From JADLCX01 sp964630785 (GTDB lineage Bacteria > Planctomycetota > Phycisphaerae > Phycisphaerales > UBA1924): a stretch of 64,000 nt of DNA. The stretch lies in NCBI GenBank assembly GCA_964630785.1, contig CAZVZG010000008.1:1-64000 (forward strand), read 5' to 3'. Below, one piece after another: positions 26,981-36,325 of the stretch; the stretch's first letter is position 1; every line of letters starts with the position of its first letter. Under the pieces are notes generated by a model. The model was not told the origin of the DNA and made no database searches. It was given only the letters and a program-made list of their open reading frames with translations. The translations under genes were made by a program, and so were the position numbers.

Positions 26981-28315
26981 ATGCTCACGATCGCCGCGTT
27001 GTCGCTCTTGATGGCCGTTCCCCCGCCCCCGCCCACGCGGCGTCAGGGCGTGGTGATGGACCGCGTTTCCAAGTCCGACCTGATCCAGAGCGTCAAGCAG
27101 CTCGAATCCTTCGGCACGCGGCACACGCTCTCGAAGGCCGAGGATCCGCGTCGCGGCATCGGCGCGGCCCGCGACTGGCTCAAGGCCGAGTTCGAGAAGA
27201 ACGCCGCGGGCCGGTTGAAGGTCGAGTTCGAGGCGTTCGACGCCCCGAAGTCGGCCCGGATGCCCGAGGGCGGGCGCGTGGTCAACGTGGTCGCGACGCT
27301 GCCGGGGGCGCAGAAGGAGGCCGCCGACCGCGTGTACCTCGTCGAGGCCCACTACGACAGCCGCAACGCCGACGTGATGGACGCGACCGGCGACGCGCCC
27401 GGCGCCAACGACAACGCCTCGGGGTGCGCCGCCGTGCTCGAGTGCGCCCGCGTGCTCAGCGCCGCCGACCCGCTCGACGCGACCGTCGTCTTCCTCCTTA
27501 CCGCGGGCGAAGAGCAGGGGCTTGTCGGGGCAAAGTACCACGCCGACCACGCCGCGGCACGCAGCGAGAAGATCATGGGCGTCATCAACAACGACATCGT
27601 CGGCGACCCGTCCGACCCGATGAACCAGACCTCGAAGGTGTGGATCGTGCGCGCGTTCAGCGAGGGCCTGCCCCGCAACGCACCGGCCGAACGGCTGGCC
27701 GCGATCCGCGCGGCGTCCGCCGAGAGCGACTCGCCCAGCCGCGAGCTCGCCCGCTTCATCGACGGCATCGCTGGCGCGCACACGGGCGCCACGCCGCAGT
27801 GCCAGATGGTCTTCCGACCCGACCGCCTCATGCGCGGCGGCGACCACCTGCCCTTCAGCGACGCGGGCTTCCCCGCCGTGCGGCTCACCGTCAGCCGCGA
27901 GAACTTCGACCGCCAGCACGCCAACATCACCTCCCGCGACAGCCTGCCCTACGGCGACGTCTCTCGGTATGTGAACGAGGACTACCTCGCCGACGTCACG
28001 CGGCTGAACGTCGCCTCGCTGATGAACCTGGCCAACGCGCCCCGCCCGCCCGCCGACGTCCGCGTCGTCACAACCTCTCTCGGCAACGACACGCTGCTCC
28101 GCTGGTCGCCCTCGCCCGAGCCGGACGTGATCGGCTACGAGATCGTGTTCCGTCCGACCACCGACGCGCAGTGGATGGACACGGCCATCGATGCGGGGCG
28201 CGACACCGAGCACACCGTAAAAATCTCCAAGGACGACTTCTTCTTCGCCGTGCGGGCCGTCGACCGCGACGGCTACCGCAGCCCGCCCGCGTTCGCGTTC
28301 CCGGCCAGGGAGTGA
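26981..28315 (+). CDS. M28-family zinc aminopeptidase with C-terminal FnIII-like domain
   Basis: 444 residues. A short hydrophobic N-terminus followed by a proline run suggests export. The two-zinc site is complete: H124 in EAHYDSR, D144 in GANDNASG, E177/E178 in AGEEQG, D205 in NNDIVGD and H289 in GGDHLPFSDAG. The last 95 residues (DVRVVTTSLGNDTLLRWSPSPEPDVIGYEIVFR onwards) are a fibronectin-III-like domain. It lies between hutI and hutU on the same strand but has its own promoter. Supplying histidine-containing peptides to the hut pathway is possible but is only inference from position. Confidence 0.87.
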   Translation: MLTIAALSLLMAVPPPPPTRRQGVVMDRVSKSDLIQSVKQLESFGTRHTLSKAEDPRRGIGAARDWLKAEFEKNAAGRLKVEFEAFDAPKSARMPEGGRVVNVVATLPGAQKEAADRVYLVEAHYDSRNADVMDATGDAPGANDNASGCAAVLECARVLSAADPLDATVVFLLTAGEEQGLVGAKYHADHAAARSEKIMGVINNDIVGDPSDPMNQTSKVWIVRAFSEGLPRNAPAERLAAIRAASAESDSPSRELARFIDGIAGAHTGATPQCQMVFRPDRLMRGGDHLPFSDAGFPAVRLTVSRENFDRQHANITSRDSLPYGDVSRYVNEDYLADVTRLNVASLMNLANAPRPPADVRVVTTSLGNDTLLRWSPSPEPDVIGYEIVFRPTTDAQWMDTAIDAGRDTEHTVKISKDDFFFAVRAVDRDGYRSPPAFAFPARE

Positions 28316-28483
28316 ACGGTCAAGCTCGGCGTTCGTTCACACGCGTCCCTCCCGTTCCACCGTCGCGACGCGCGGCCCGAGGCTCGTTCGCACTCGGTTC
28401 GCAGGTGCAGCCGACGGTGGGTCGGTGGTAACCTGCGCCCGGCCCGGATAGTGTGAAGCGCGTCCGGCACAGAGGGAAACCCC

Positions 28484-30310
28484 ATGGCCACGACCACGCC
28501 GCGAGTATCGCCCGACAGACCCGCCGACAAGCCCGTGTCCACGGCCGCCCCCCGCGCCCGCTCCGTCGCGGGCTTGCCCCCCGCCGTCGGCCGCCCGCGC
28601 ACCGTTCGCGCCCCGCGCGGCCCCGAGGCCCTCGCCCGTTCGTGCAAGACGTGGCAGGCCGAGGCCGCGATGCGGATGCTCATGAACAACCTCGACCCCG
28701 AGGTCGCCGAGCGGCCCGAGGCGCTCGTGGTCTACGGCGGTCGCGGCCAGGCGGCCCGCAACTGGGCGTGCTTCGACGCGATCGTGGGCGCGCTCAAACG
28801 CCTGGAGCCCGACCAGACGCTGCTGGTCCAGTCCGGCAAGCCCGTGGGGATCGTCCGCACACACGCCGACGCCCCGCGCGTGCTCATCGCCAACTCCAAC
28901 CTCGTGCCGCACTGGGCCACGCAGGAGCACTTCGACGAACTGGCCCGCAAAGGCCTGATGATGTTCGGGCAGATGACCGCGGGGAGCTGGATCTACATCG
29001 GCACCCAGGGCATTTTGCAGGGCACGTACGAGACGTTCGCCGAGTGCGCCCGCCGGCACTTCGGCGGCACGCTCAAGGGCCGCTTGTGCGTCACGGCGGG
29101 GTGCGGCGGCATGGGCGGGGCCCAGCCGCTGGCCGTCACGCTCTGCGGCGGGGTCTGCCTCATCGCCGATACCGACCACACACGCCTCGAACGCCGCGTG
29201 CGCGACCGCTACCTCGACCGCACCGCCGAAGGACTCGACGGCGCGATCGATCGGGCCGTCGAGGCCGCCGAGCGGGGCGATGCCGTCTCGATCGGCGTCA
29301 ACGCCAACGCCATCGAGTTGCTCGAGCGCCTGCTCCGCCGCGGTGTGACGCCCGACGTGCTCACCGACCAGACCTCCGCCCACGACCCGCTCACCGGCTA
29401 CGTGCCCGTGCACATGACCCACGCCGAGGCGGAAATCATGCGCATCGCCTGCCCGGCGACGTACGTCTCGCTGAGCCTGACGAGCATGGAGCGGCACGTG
29501 CGGGCCATGGTCGAACTGCAACGGCGCGGCGCGGTCACGTTCGACTACGGCAACAACATCCGCCAGCGCGCCCGCGACCACGGGTACGCCGACGCGTTCA
29601 GTTTCCCCGGATTCGTCCCCGCGTTCATCCGGCCGCAGTTCTGCCTGGGGCGCGGCCCGTTCCGCTGGGCCGCGCTCTCCGGGCAAGAGCGCGACATCTT
29701 CGTGACCGACCACGCGATCCTCAAGCTCTTCCCGCAGGAGAACGACGACGGATCGGGCTACACCCAGTGCCTGCACCGCTGGATTCTCTCCTGCCACGCC
29801 AACCCCGAGGCCCTACTCGCGGGCGACTTTGACCGCTGCAAACCGCGTTTCGGATTCCAGGGTCTCCCGGCACGCATCTGCTGGCTGGGGCTGGGCCAGC
29901 GCGACAAGGCCGGGCTGCTCTTCAACCGCCTGGTCGCCGAGGGCAACCTCGCCGCGCCGATCGTCATCGGGCGTGACCACCTCGACTGCGGCTCGGTCGC
30001 CAGCCCCAACCGCGAGACCGAGGCCATGGCCGACGGCTCCGACGCCGTGAGCGACTGGGCCATCCTCAACGCCCTCGTCAACACCGCGAGCGGCGCGAGC
30101 TGGGTCAGTTTCCACCACGGCGGCGGCGTCGGCATCGGCTTCAGCCAGCACGCCGGGCAGGTGATCGTGGCCGACGGCACGCCCGAGGCCGCTAAGCGCC
30201 TCGAACGCGTCCTCACCAACGACCCGATGATGGGCGTCTTCCGCCACGCCGATGCGGGCTACGACCTCGCCAAGCAATGCGCGGCCGCGCAGCACCTTGA
30301 TATCCCCTGA
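28484..30310 (+). CDS. hutU: Urocanate hydratase
   Basis: NAD+-dependent conversion of urocanate to imidazolone-5-propionate, the second step of histidine degradation. 608 residues. Hallmarks: YGGRGQAARNWACFDAI, QSGKPVGIVRTHADAPRVLIANSNLVPHWAT, GQMTAGSWIYIGTQGILQGTYETF, VTAGCGGMGGAQPLA and GYVPVHMT. The N-terminal 45 residues are proline/arginine-rich and extra. A TAGTGT hexamer lies about 30 nt upstream. hutH (histidine ammonia-lyase) was not found in the window, so the set here is hutG, hutI and hutU. Confidence 0.95.
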   Translation: MATTTPRVSPDRPADKPVSTAAPRARSVAGLPPAVGRPRTVRAPRGPEALARSCKTWQAEAAMRMLMNNLDPEVAERPEALVVYGGRGQAARNWACFDAIVGALKRLEPDQTLLVQSGKPVGIVRTHADAPRVLIANSNLVPHWATQEHFDELARKGLMMFGQMTAGSWIYIGTQGILQGTYETFAECARRHFGGTLKGRLCVTAGCGGMGGAQPLAVTLCGGVCLIADTDHTRLERRVRDRYLDRTAEGLDGAIDRAVEAAERGDAVSIGVNANAIELLERLLRRGVTPDVLTDQTSAHDPLTGYVPVHMTHAEAEIMRIACPATYVSLSLTSMERHVRAMVELQRRGAVTFDYGNNIRQRARDHGYADAFSFPGFVPAFIRPQFCLGRGPFRWAALSGQERDIFVTDHAILKLFPQENDDGSGYTQCLHRWILSCHANPEALLAGDFDRCKPRFGFQGLPARICWLGLGQRDKAGLLFNRLVAEGNLAAPIVIGRDHLDCGSVASPNRETEAMADGSDAVSDWAILNALVNTASGASWVSFHHGGGVGIGFSQHAGQVIVADGTPEAAKRLERVLTNDPMMGVFRHADAGYDLAKQCAAAQHLDIP

Positions 30311-30468
30311 CCCCGTGGCTTCCGCTTCCCGTCGAAGTCGGCCGCCCCACGGCCGGAACCCCCCTTCCGTTCTCAGGGAACCAGCCCCCAAACCGTCAGG
30401 CTAAACTCACCCCCCCCGCTGCCGCCCACCCGCTCCTCAACCCGCCCGCGGCCGGCCCGGAGTTCGTT

Positions 30469-32199
30469 TTGCCCCCAGAGTCGGTCCAGATCGAACCGCA
30501 CGAGTTGAACGGCCGCGCCGCAACGGGCGCGACCATCGCTCCACGCCGCCCCGTCGAGGTCGCCGTCACTTCGCATGTCCCTGCGTCCACCGCCACCGTC
30601 CGTGTCGTGGTGGTCACGTGGAACCGCAAGTCATTTGCTGAAAACATCTTGCGTTCATTGGCCGGCCAGAAGTACCCCATCGGGCTCATGGACGTCACCG
30701 TCATCGACAACGCCTCGACCGACGGCACCACCGAGCACCTCGCCGGCCTCTTTGGCCCCGAAGCGATCATCGCCAACCGCACCGAGCTCGCCCACGAGCC
30801 CAACTTCCAGCGCGAGCCGCTCCCCGGCGGACGCGGGCCCAAAAACGCCCTCGGCTTCCGCTCGCTCACGATCGTGCGCAACCAGGCCAACGTCGGCGGC
30901 TGCGGCGGGTTCAACACGGGTTTCGGCCTCACCGAGTGGCTGAGCGATCAAGACCCCGCCTCGGCCCCCGACTACATCTGGCTCGTGGACGACGACGCCG
31001 ACGTGCCGCCCGACGCGCTCGCGCAGCTCGTTCGCGCGATGGAGAGCGCCACCGACGTTGGACTCGTGGGCTCACGCACGGTCAACATCGCCGACCGCCT
31101 CACCACGATCGAGACGACGATCTACTACAACTTCAACACCGGCGCGATGCAGGACGACTGCCCGGTCGAGAACCCCAAGTTCCGCGATTGGCGGCGGTGG
31201 ACGAAGCAGACCGGCGGCACCCGCGGCCGGCTCGACTTCCACGGCCTGATGGACGTGGACGTCGTCTCCGCGTGCAGCATGCTCGCGAGATGGTCGGCGG
31301 TGGTCGGCTCGCCCAGGGAAGGCCGCCCGGGCGTCGGCTTCTGGGACTGGCGTTACTTCATCTACTGCGACGACGCCGACTGGTGCCTGCGGTTTGCCGC
31401 CGCGGGCTGGCGCGTGGTGCTCAACCTCGACGCCGTCGTGTTCCACACGCCCTGGAACCTCAAGCTCACGCCCGCGCGGATCTACTACGCCAATCGGAAC
31501 AAGGTCTGGATGGGCCAGAAGGTTCTGCGCGGCGCGCAGTTGCGCCTGGTCACGCGGCGCGCGATGAAGTCGATGCTCAAGGACAGCCTCAAGGCCGCGC
31601 TGCACCGGCGGTTGTTCCACGCCGACATCATCCTGGACACCGCCCGCGACGTCGCCGTCGGGCGCTCGGGAAAGACCGGCAGCGACGGTCCGCCCGGTGA
31701 ACCGGTTTTCGAGGCAATGCGCCGGCTGGGCCTGCTGCGCACCGACGCCCGCGTCGCGATCGTTGCCAATCAGACCGATTCGCCCATGTGGATCGCCGAT
31801 CTCAAGCGGCACATCGACGAGCAGATCGCCGAGCGCCACGGGGCCGGACTGGCGGCGCCGCGGTTCCTGCCCGTGCTCCGCAACGACGTGCCCAACCCAC
31901 CCGCAGACGCGATGCTCTACGGCGGGCGCTGGCCCTCGCGATTGAAGAAGCAACTCCACCTCTTCGCACGCCGCCCCGACGCGGTGGTCGTCTTTGAACA
32001 GACCAACGACCTCCCCGTGCTCTTCCGCGGCGGTTGGAACCTGCACATCGACCAGAAGAAGCCCACCATCACCCAGGTCGAACGCGACGGGTGGCTCGCC
32101 CGGCTGCGGTTTATCGGGCGGTGGGTCCCCACCGCGGCCCGATGCACGCTCTACGCTTGCACGATCAAGCCCTACCAGCGGACCGGCAGATACGGATGA
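30469..32199 (+). CDS. Family 2 glycosyltransferase
   Basis: 576 residues. GT-A fold: VRVVVVTWNRKSFAENILRSLAGQKYP and TVIDNASTDGTTEHL at about 45-85, the metal-binding WLVDDDADVPPDAL near residue 170, then WDWRYFIYCDDADWCLRFAAAGW. This resembles the galactofuranosyl/rhamnosyl-type GT2 enzymes that build surface polysaccharide. The C-terminal 150 residues are an extra, unrecognised domain. TTG at 30469 is the assumed start and is weak. The stop overlaps the next glycosyltransferase gene by 4 bp. Confidence 0.85.
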   Translation: MPPESVQIEPHELNGRAATGATIAPRRPVEVAVTSHVPASTATVRVVVVTWNRKSFAENILRSLAGQKYPIGLMDVTVIDNASTDGTTEHLAGLFGPEAIIANRTELAHEPNFQREPLPGGRGPKNALGFRSLTIVRNQANVGGCGGFNTGFGLTEWLSDQDPASAPDYIWLVDDDADVPPDALAQLVRAMESATDVGLVGSRTVNIADRLTTIETTIYYNFNTGAMQDDCPVENPKFRDWRRWTKQTGGTRGRLDFHGLMDVDVVSACSMLARWSAVVGSPREGRPGVGFWDWRYFIYCDDADWCLRFAAAGWRVVLNLDAVVFHTPWNLKLTPARIYYANRNKVWMGQKVLRGAQLRLVTRRAMKSMLKDSLKAALHRRLFHADIILDTARDVAVGRSGKTGSDGPPGEPVFEAMRRLGLLRTDARVAIVANQTDSPMWIADLKRHIDEQIAERHGAGLAAPRFLPVLRNDVPNPPADAMLYGGRWPSRLKKQLHLFARRPDAVVVFEQTNDLPVLFRGGWNLHIDQKKPTITQVERDGWLARLRFIGRWVPTAARCTLYACTIKPYQRTGRYG

Positions 32200-34091
32200 G
32201 CCCCCCAGAGAGCCTCGGATTTCCGACCATCCACCGCTCGCGCGACGGCCGTTCGCCGTCGGCGAACGGTGTGCTCTCGCCCTCACCGCAACGCGTCGAG
32301 TGGCCCAGGACCGACCGGCCGCTTCGCGTCGCCTTGATCGGGTGGGCTCGACTCTCCAGCCAGGGCAAGGAGGGCAGCGGGTACAACCTGAGCAAGTCCG
32401 AGCTCGCCCGTGGGCTGACCATGTCCGGGCACACGGTCAACTACCTGCAGAGCGGCATGAGCTATCGCCTCCCAATCATCGGCGGCCGCGGCCTGCGCGG
32501 CGCGCGCCCTCGCGTCGTTCACCGCGAAGACTGGGCCGGCATCCGCTGCTTCGAGCTCATCAACGCCCCGAACATCTCGCCCTCGGCCATGAACTTCCGC
32601 AACGTGCGGGAGGAAATCGCCAGCCCGACAACCACGCGCCTGGTCCTCGACTGGCTGCGCGACACCAAGTCCGAGGTCGTGCACATCCACTCGCAGGAGG
32701 GCTACGGCCTTGACCTCATCGGCGCGATCGAGGACGCCGGCCTGCCGGTGGTCGTCACGCCTCACAACTATTGGTTCCTTTGCCCCCAGGTCGATCTTCT
32801 GCACCGCGAGGCCGAGGTCTGTCTGGACTACCTGGGCGGCGAGCGGTGCGTCGGCTGTCTGGACGGGCGCGACGTCAAGTCGTACAAGCGGCAGCGGGCC
32901 ACGGGCCAGAGCCTGGAGTGGCTGCTGGGCCTGTACCCGGCCGACGTAATCCGCAAGGTGGCGTACGGTGTCAAGCCGCTGGCCCGCGCCCTCCTCCGCG
33001 GCCGCCTTACCCGCCGCTACACCCCGCCGGTGCTGAACCCCGAGGGCTTGCCCGATCCCGAAGCCGCTCTGGGCTTCGATGTTGACCGCGGGCCGGTGAA
33101 GGACGGCACGATCGAACACGGCGCCGCGTGCGACCCGTTCGAGCAGCCGCGCGACTACACCCGCGCCGATTGGGACACCAACGAGCGCGTGCTCGCCGGC
33201 CGGGATGTTCACCTGAAAGTGCTGAACGAGTACGGCAAACGAAGGCACGCCGGCGTCGAGGCGCTCGCGCGTGCGTCGATGGTGATCCCGCCCAGCGACT
33301 TTCTGCGAAAGGTGCACGTCGCGATGGGCGTGCCCGAAGGGCGCACGCGATGGGTGCGCCTCGGCCAACCGCATTTCGATCAGATCAACCGGCGCACGCG
33401 CCGCTCGCCTTTCTACGACGTGCGCCCGTGGGACCCGAAATCCTCGACAACACCGCTACGCCTCGCGTTCTTCGGCACGAGCCGACCGAACAAGGGGTTG
33501 GAGGTGCTCGCCAGGGCGATCCCGCTGCTGGCAACGCACGTCCGCCAGCGTTGCCAGTTCACCATCCACGCCCTCGGGTACGAGGCCGGTTTCCGCAAGC
33601 GGCTCAGCCGCTTTCCCGAGGTCGCGGTGTGGAACGGCTACGACCTCCTCCAGCTCATCGGCTCCGGCGGTGATTACGACGTGGGCATCCTGCCCCACAT
33701 CTGGATGGAGAACTCGCCGCTGGTCATGCTCGAAAACTTCCACGCCGGCAAGTTCATCCTCTGCTCGCGCCTGGGCGGGCCGGTGGATTGGGTGGTGGAC
33801 GGGGTGAACGGCCTTTTCTTCCCCGGCGGTGACGAGCAAGCACTGGCCCGCGCGATCACACGCCTCGTCACCGGCGACGTCCCGCTCCCCACGCCGCGGC
33901 AGGTCCACGAATCCACGGTGCTGCGGAGCTACCCCGACCACGTGCGGGAGGTTGAGGCGATCTATCAAGAGGTCCTGGGCCGCCGCCACGGTCGAGGCCA
34001 GTGCGACAACGCCTCCGCCCCGATCACGGTCCGCGCCGCCGCCGCCGATACCCTGCTCGGTTTGGCGGAGCAGAAGTCCGCTCACGGATGA
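32196..34091 (+). CDS. Family 4-type glycosyltransferase
   Basis: 631 residues. GT-B fold: N-terminal Rossmann half with LRVALIGWARLSSQGKEGSGYNLSKSELARGL and VVHIHSQEGYGLDLIGAIEDAGLPVVVTPHNYWFLCPQ; C-terminal half with SRPNKGLEVLARAIPLL, SPLVMLENFHAGKFILCSRLGGPVDWVVDGVNGLFF. A cysteine-containing insertion (LDYLGGERCVGCLDGRD) sits between them, as in many GT4 enzymes. ATG 32196 overlaps the previous stop (ATGA), so it is coupled to the GT2 gene. The stop codon lies inside the left arm of a tandem-decamer repeat. Substrate unknown. Confidence 0.85.
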   Translation: MSPPESLGFPTIHRSRDGRSPSANGVLSPSPQRVEWPRTDRPLRVALIGWARLSSQGKEGSGYNLSKSELARGLTMSGHTVNYLQSGMSYRLPIIGGRGLRGARPRVVHREDWAGIRCFELINAPNISPSAMNFRNVREEIASPTTTRLVLDWLRDTKSEVVHIHSQEGYGLDLIGAIEDAGLPVVVTPHNYWFLCPQVDLLHREAEVCLDYLGGERCVGCLDGRDVKSYKRQRATGQSLEWLLGLYPADVIRKVAYGVKPLARALLRGRLTRRYTPPVLNPEGLPDPEAALGFDVDRGPVKDGTIEHGAACDPFEQPRDYTRADWDTNERVLAGRDVHLKVLNEYGKRRHAGVEALARASMVIPPSDFLRKVHVAMGVPEGRTRWVRLGQPHFDQINRRTRRSPFYDVRPWDPKSSTTPLRLAFFGTSRPNKGLEVLARAIPLLATHVRQRCQFTIHALGYEAGFRKRLSRFPEVAVWNGYDLLQLIGSGGDYDVGILPHIWMENSPLVMLENFHAGKFILCSRLGGPVDWVVDGVNGLFFPGGDEQALARAITRLVTGDVPLPTPRQVHESTVLRSYPDHVREVEAIYQEVLGRRHGRGQCDNASAPITVRAAAADTLLGLAEQKSAHG

Positions 34092-34115
34092 ACGCGGATG
34101 GATGCGGATCAACGC
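34083..34115. repeat. Tandem decamer repeat, left arm (region B)
   Basis: CTCACGGATGAACGCGGATG then GATGCGGATCAACG. It overlaps the stop of the preceding glycosyltransferase gene and is the inverse of 34272-34303. Confidence 0.75.
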
Positions 34116-34271
34116 AAGAAGCAGGGTTCGGTGAAACAGGGCCCCCGCAGAGCGGGCTGATGGTCGCGACGGCCCCGCTCCTCACGGACAGGCTCGAATA
34201 CCGAACCCGATCAAAGTCCCGGCGTTTTCCGTCCGGACCTGCTCCCGCCTGCGTCATCTGCGTCCAGCTCC

Positions 34272-34303
34272 CAATCCGTGTCCATCCGTGTTGATCCGTG
34301 GCC
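34272..34303. repeat. Tandem decamer repeat, right arm (region B)
   Basis: CAATCCGTGTCCATCCGTGT then TGATCCGTGGCC, same family as 26818-26855. With the left arm it frames about 220 bp that contains no gene. Confidence 0.78.
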
Positions 34304-34324
34304 AAGCCCGATCTGCAAAATGAA

Positions 34325-34357
34325 ATCGGCCCCGAGCGACAAGCTCCCGGGGCCGAT
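34325..34357 (-). terminator. Rho-independent terminator of the TlpA-like gene
   Basis: Stem ATCGGCCCCG / CGGGGCCGAT (34325-34334 and 34348-34357). On the minus strand it is followed by TTTCATTTT, so it terminates leftward transcription. Confidence 0.78.
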
Positions 34358-34387
34358 CTGGATTTCACAAATACACGCGACCACCGG

Positions 34388-35497
34388 TCAGTTGCGGCTG
34401 CCGGCCTCGTACTCGTGCAGGCGCTGCTCAAGCTCTTCCTTGAACTGCTCCGTCGCGTGCTCGACCGCCTTCTTCTGGACCTCGATCGCCTTGCTCTTGT
34501 CGCCCTTGAGCCAGTAGACGCGGGCGAGGGTGTCGAGGATCGCACCGTCCTTCTCGTTGGTCAGGCGAGTCGCGGCCTGGGCCGCCTTGAGCGCGGCGTC
34601 CAGCGGCGGGTTCTTCACCGAGCCGTCCGGATCGACCAGCGTCCACGCGAACTCGTTGAGACCCTGCTCGTCCTTGTCGGCGATCAACTGATCGACGAGC
34701 TTCATCCCCGTCTCGTTGGCACCGGGGTCGCCAGCCTCAACTTGAAGCTGGAACTGCTCCTGCGGGCCGAACGCGAACTTCGGGTTCTTCGCGTTGAACT
34801 CCTTCATCGCCTCGAGCGCGCCCTTGGGGTCTTCCTCGACCTTGCTCATCACGGCGCGCTTCTGATCCATGATCGCCTTCAACGCCGCCTGCGCCTCGTC
34901 CGGCCCGGTCTTGTAGTCCCACTTGCCGTCGAGCACCGAGCCGAGCACGAAGTCGAGCGTCATCGGGTGCCCGATGTACGCGACGTTCCCCTTCTGGTCC
35001 ACCACGAACGAGCAGGGGATGCCGCCCTGGCCCGAGGCCTTCATGTACGCCGCGTTGGTCTGGCGATCCTTGTCCCAAGCGACCGTGTAACCCATCTTGT
35101 CGCCCTTGGACTCGACCATCTTCTGCACGGCGTCGAGCGTGTTGCCGCGCGAGTCCGCGCTGGTCACGCCGATGACCGTCAGGCCCTTGTCCTTGTACTC
35201 CTTCTGGATCTCGCTCAGGTGCGGCATCGAGCGGATGCACGGCCCGCACCACGTGGCCCAGAACTCGACGACGTACACGCGCCCCTTCTCAAAGCCCGTG
35301 ATCGCGTCGCCCTTGACCCACTTCTCGATGCTCAGCGCGGGCGCCGGATCGCCGACCTTCAGCGAAACGGCCTTCTCCGTTTTCTCAGCCTTCTCGGTGA
35401 TCTTCTGGGCGGGCTTCTCTTCCGTGCCCTGGGCGACGGCCAAGCCGGCGCAGGCGGTCACGGCAAACGCGGCGGTGATTGCGGTCCATCGATTCAT
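34388..35497 (-). CDS. TlpA/ResA-like thiol-disulfide protein with TPR-like tail
   Basis: 369 residues. Signal peptide (about 1-22, ending AVAQ), then a thioredoxin/redoxin domain of the TlpA type (about 45-185) with WCGPC at 83-87 and the cis-proline region GGIPCSFVVDQKGNVAYIG. The C-terminal 170 residues are helical with TPR-like spacing (YWLKGDKSKAIEVQKKAVEHA). Periplasmic disulfide reduction or extracytoplasmic thioredoxin activity is expected. GGAG upstream of the ATG. Terminator at 34325-34357. Transcribed after, and 254 bp from, the small zinc-ribbon gene. Confidence 0.88.
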   Translation of the reverse strand: MNRWTAITAAFAVTACAGLAVAQGTEEKPAQKITEKAEKTEKAVSLKVGDPAPALSIEKWVKGDAITGFEKGRVYVVEFWATWCGPCIRSMPHLSEIQKEYKDKGLTVIGVTSADSRGNTLDAVQKMVESKGDKMGYTVAWDKDRQTNAAYMKASGQGGIPCSFVVDQKGNVAYIGHPMTLDFVLGSVLDGKWDYKTGPDEAQAALKAIMDQKRAVMSKVEEDPKGALEAMKEFNAKNPKFAFGPQEQFQLQVEAGDPGANETGMKLVDQLIADKDEQGLNEFAWTLVDPDGSVKNPPLDAALKAAQAATRLTNEKDGAILDTLARVYWLKGDKSKAIEVQKKAVEHATEQFKEELEQRLHEYEAGSRN

Positions 35498-35751
35498 GTT
35501 CGGTTGACTCCAGGCGTCCCGGCTCGCCCCTCTCCGCCATTGGCCCCCTGCCCCAACACCCCTGCGCCCACCGCCGGGCCACGCGTCCGGCTGTCAGTCA
35601 GGCATGGGTCGGGATCGTGCCGACGGAGATTCGTCCGAGAACGGGGTTTTTACCCGCGCAAGGGTAGTCCGGATGCGTTGAAAGGTCGATGTTTGGATTC
35701 AAGGGCCGCCCCGGAGCACAAACCCGCACTCCCGCGGGCGCGGCGGCACAC

Positions 35752-36123
35752 TCAGGCCCCTTCCGACCCCTCGCCCTCGTCCGTTGTGGCCGCCGGCGGG
35801 TCCACCATCCGGGCCAGGTCCACCAAGTTCGGCATCTGCACCGAGCCGCAATCCGGGCAGGCGATCCCCTGCATGCCGATCGGCTCGCCGGAGAGGTCCC
35901 GCCCGCAGGCCATGCACGTCGGTTTGAGCAGTTTGGTCGTCAGTTTCGACACCGACACCGCCGCCGTCACCACCGCGGCACCGACCACCGGCAGCCACGG
36001 CAGCCCGCCGAAGGCGATCGTCGCCGCGGCGGCCAGCGTGATCGCCACGACGTACGCCAGAGCCCGAAACCGGGCACGGCGGATCCACTCCATCGACGAC
36101 TTGATCTGGTTGCGGGGCTTCAA
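35752..36123 (-). CDS. Small membrane protein with C-terminal zinc ribbon
   Basis: 123 residues: two membrane helices (about 20-55), then CMACGRDLSGEPIGMQGIACPDCG, a four-cysteine zinc ribbon, and an acidic tail. It has the same design as 10317-10601. The start is a TTG at 36123; a downstream ATG (MEWIRR) is possible. Divergent from map with 202 bp between, where a 14-bp palindrome lies (36186-36199). Function unknown. Confidence 0.65.
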   Translation of the reverse strand: MKPRNQIKSSMEWIRRARFRALAYVVAITLAAAATIAFGGLPWLPVVGAAVVTAAVSVSKLTTKLLKPTCMACGRDLSGEPIGMQGIACPDCGSVQMPNLVDLARMVDPPAATTDEGEGSEGA

Positions 36124-36185
36124 GGGTGGCTACAGGCGACGAACCGGTCAGGGGGCTCAAGCGCGCGTCGGCGAGTGTAGTCGAT

Positions 36186-36199
36186 CGGGCGATCGCCCG
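36186..36199. promoter_or_regulatory. 14-bp perfect palindrome in divergent promoter region
   Basis: CGGGCGATCGCCCG between the zinc-ribbon gene and map. It could be an operator, but a GC-rich palindrome can occur by chance. Confidence 0.3.
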
Positions 36200-36310
36200 G
36201 CGTATCCGCACTCTCGGCCACATCTTTTCGCGGGCCGCCGCCTTTCTGATCCATCCCGTTTCACCGCCGATCGGCGCCGGAGTTTGCGAACCACCGTCGA
36301 GCGCGCCCGC

Positions 36311-36316
36311 TACCAT
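36311..36316 (+). promoter_or_regulatory. TANNNT -10 of map (TACCAT)
   Basis: Ends 9 nt before ATG 36326; no Shine-Dalgarno. Confidence 0.45.
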
Positions 36317-36325
36317 CGACCGCCC

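Noticed and set aside
34298..36325. Upstream extension of the methionine aminopeptidase frame
   Set aside because: Runs antisense through the TlpA-like and zinc-ribbon genes; family similarity starts only after 36326.
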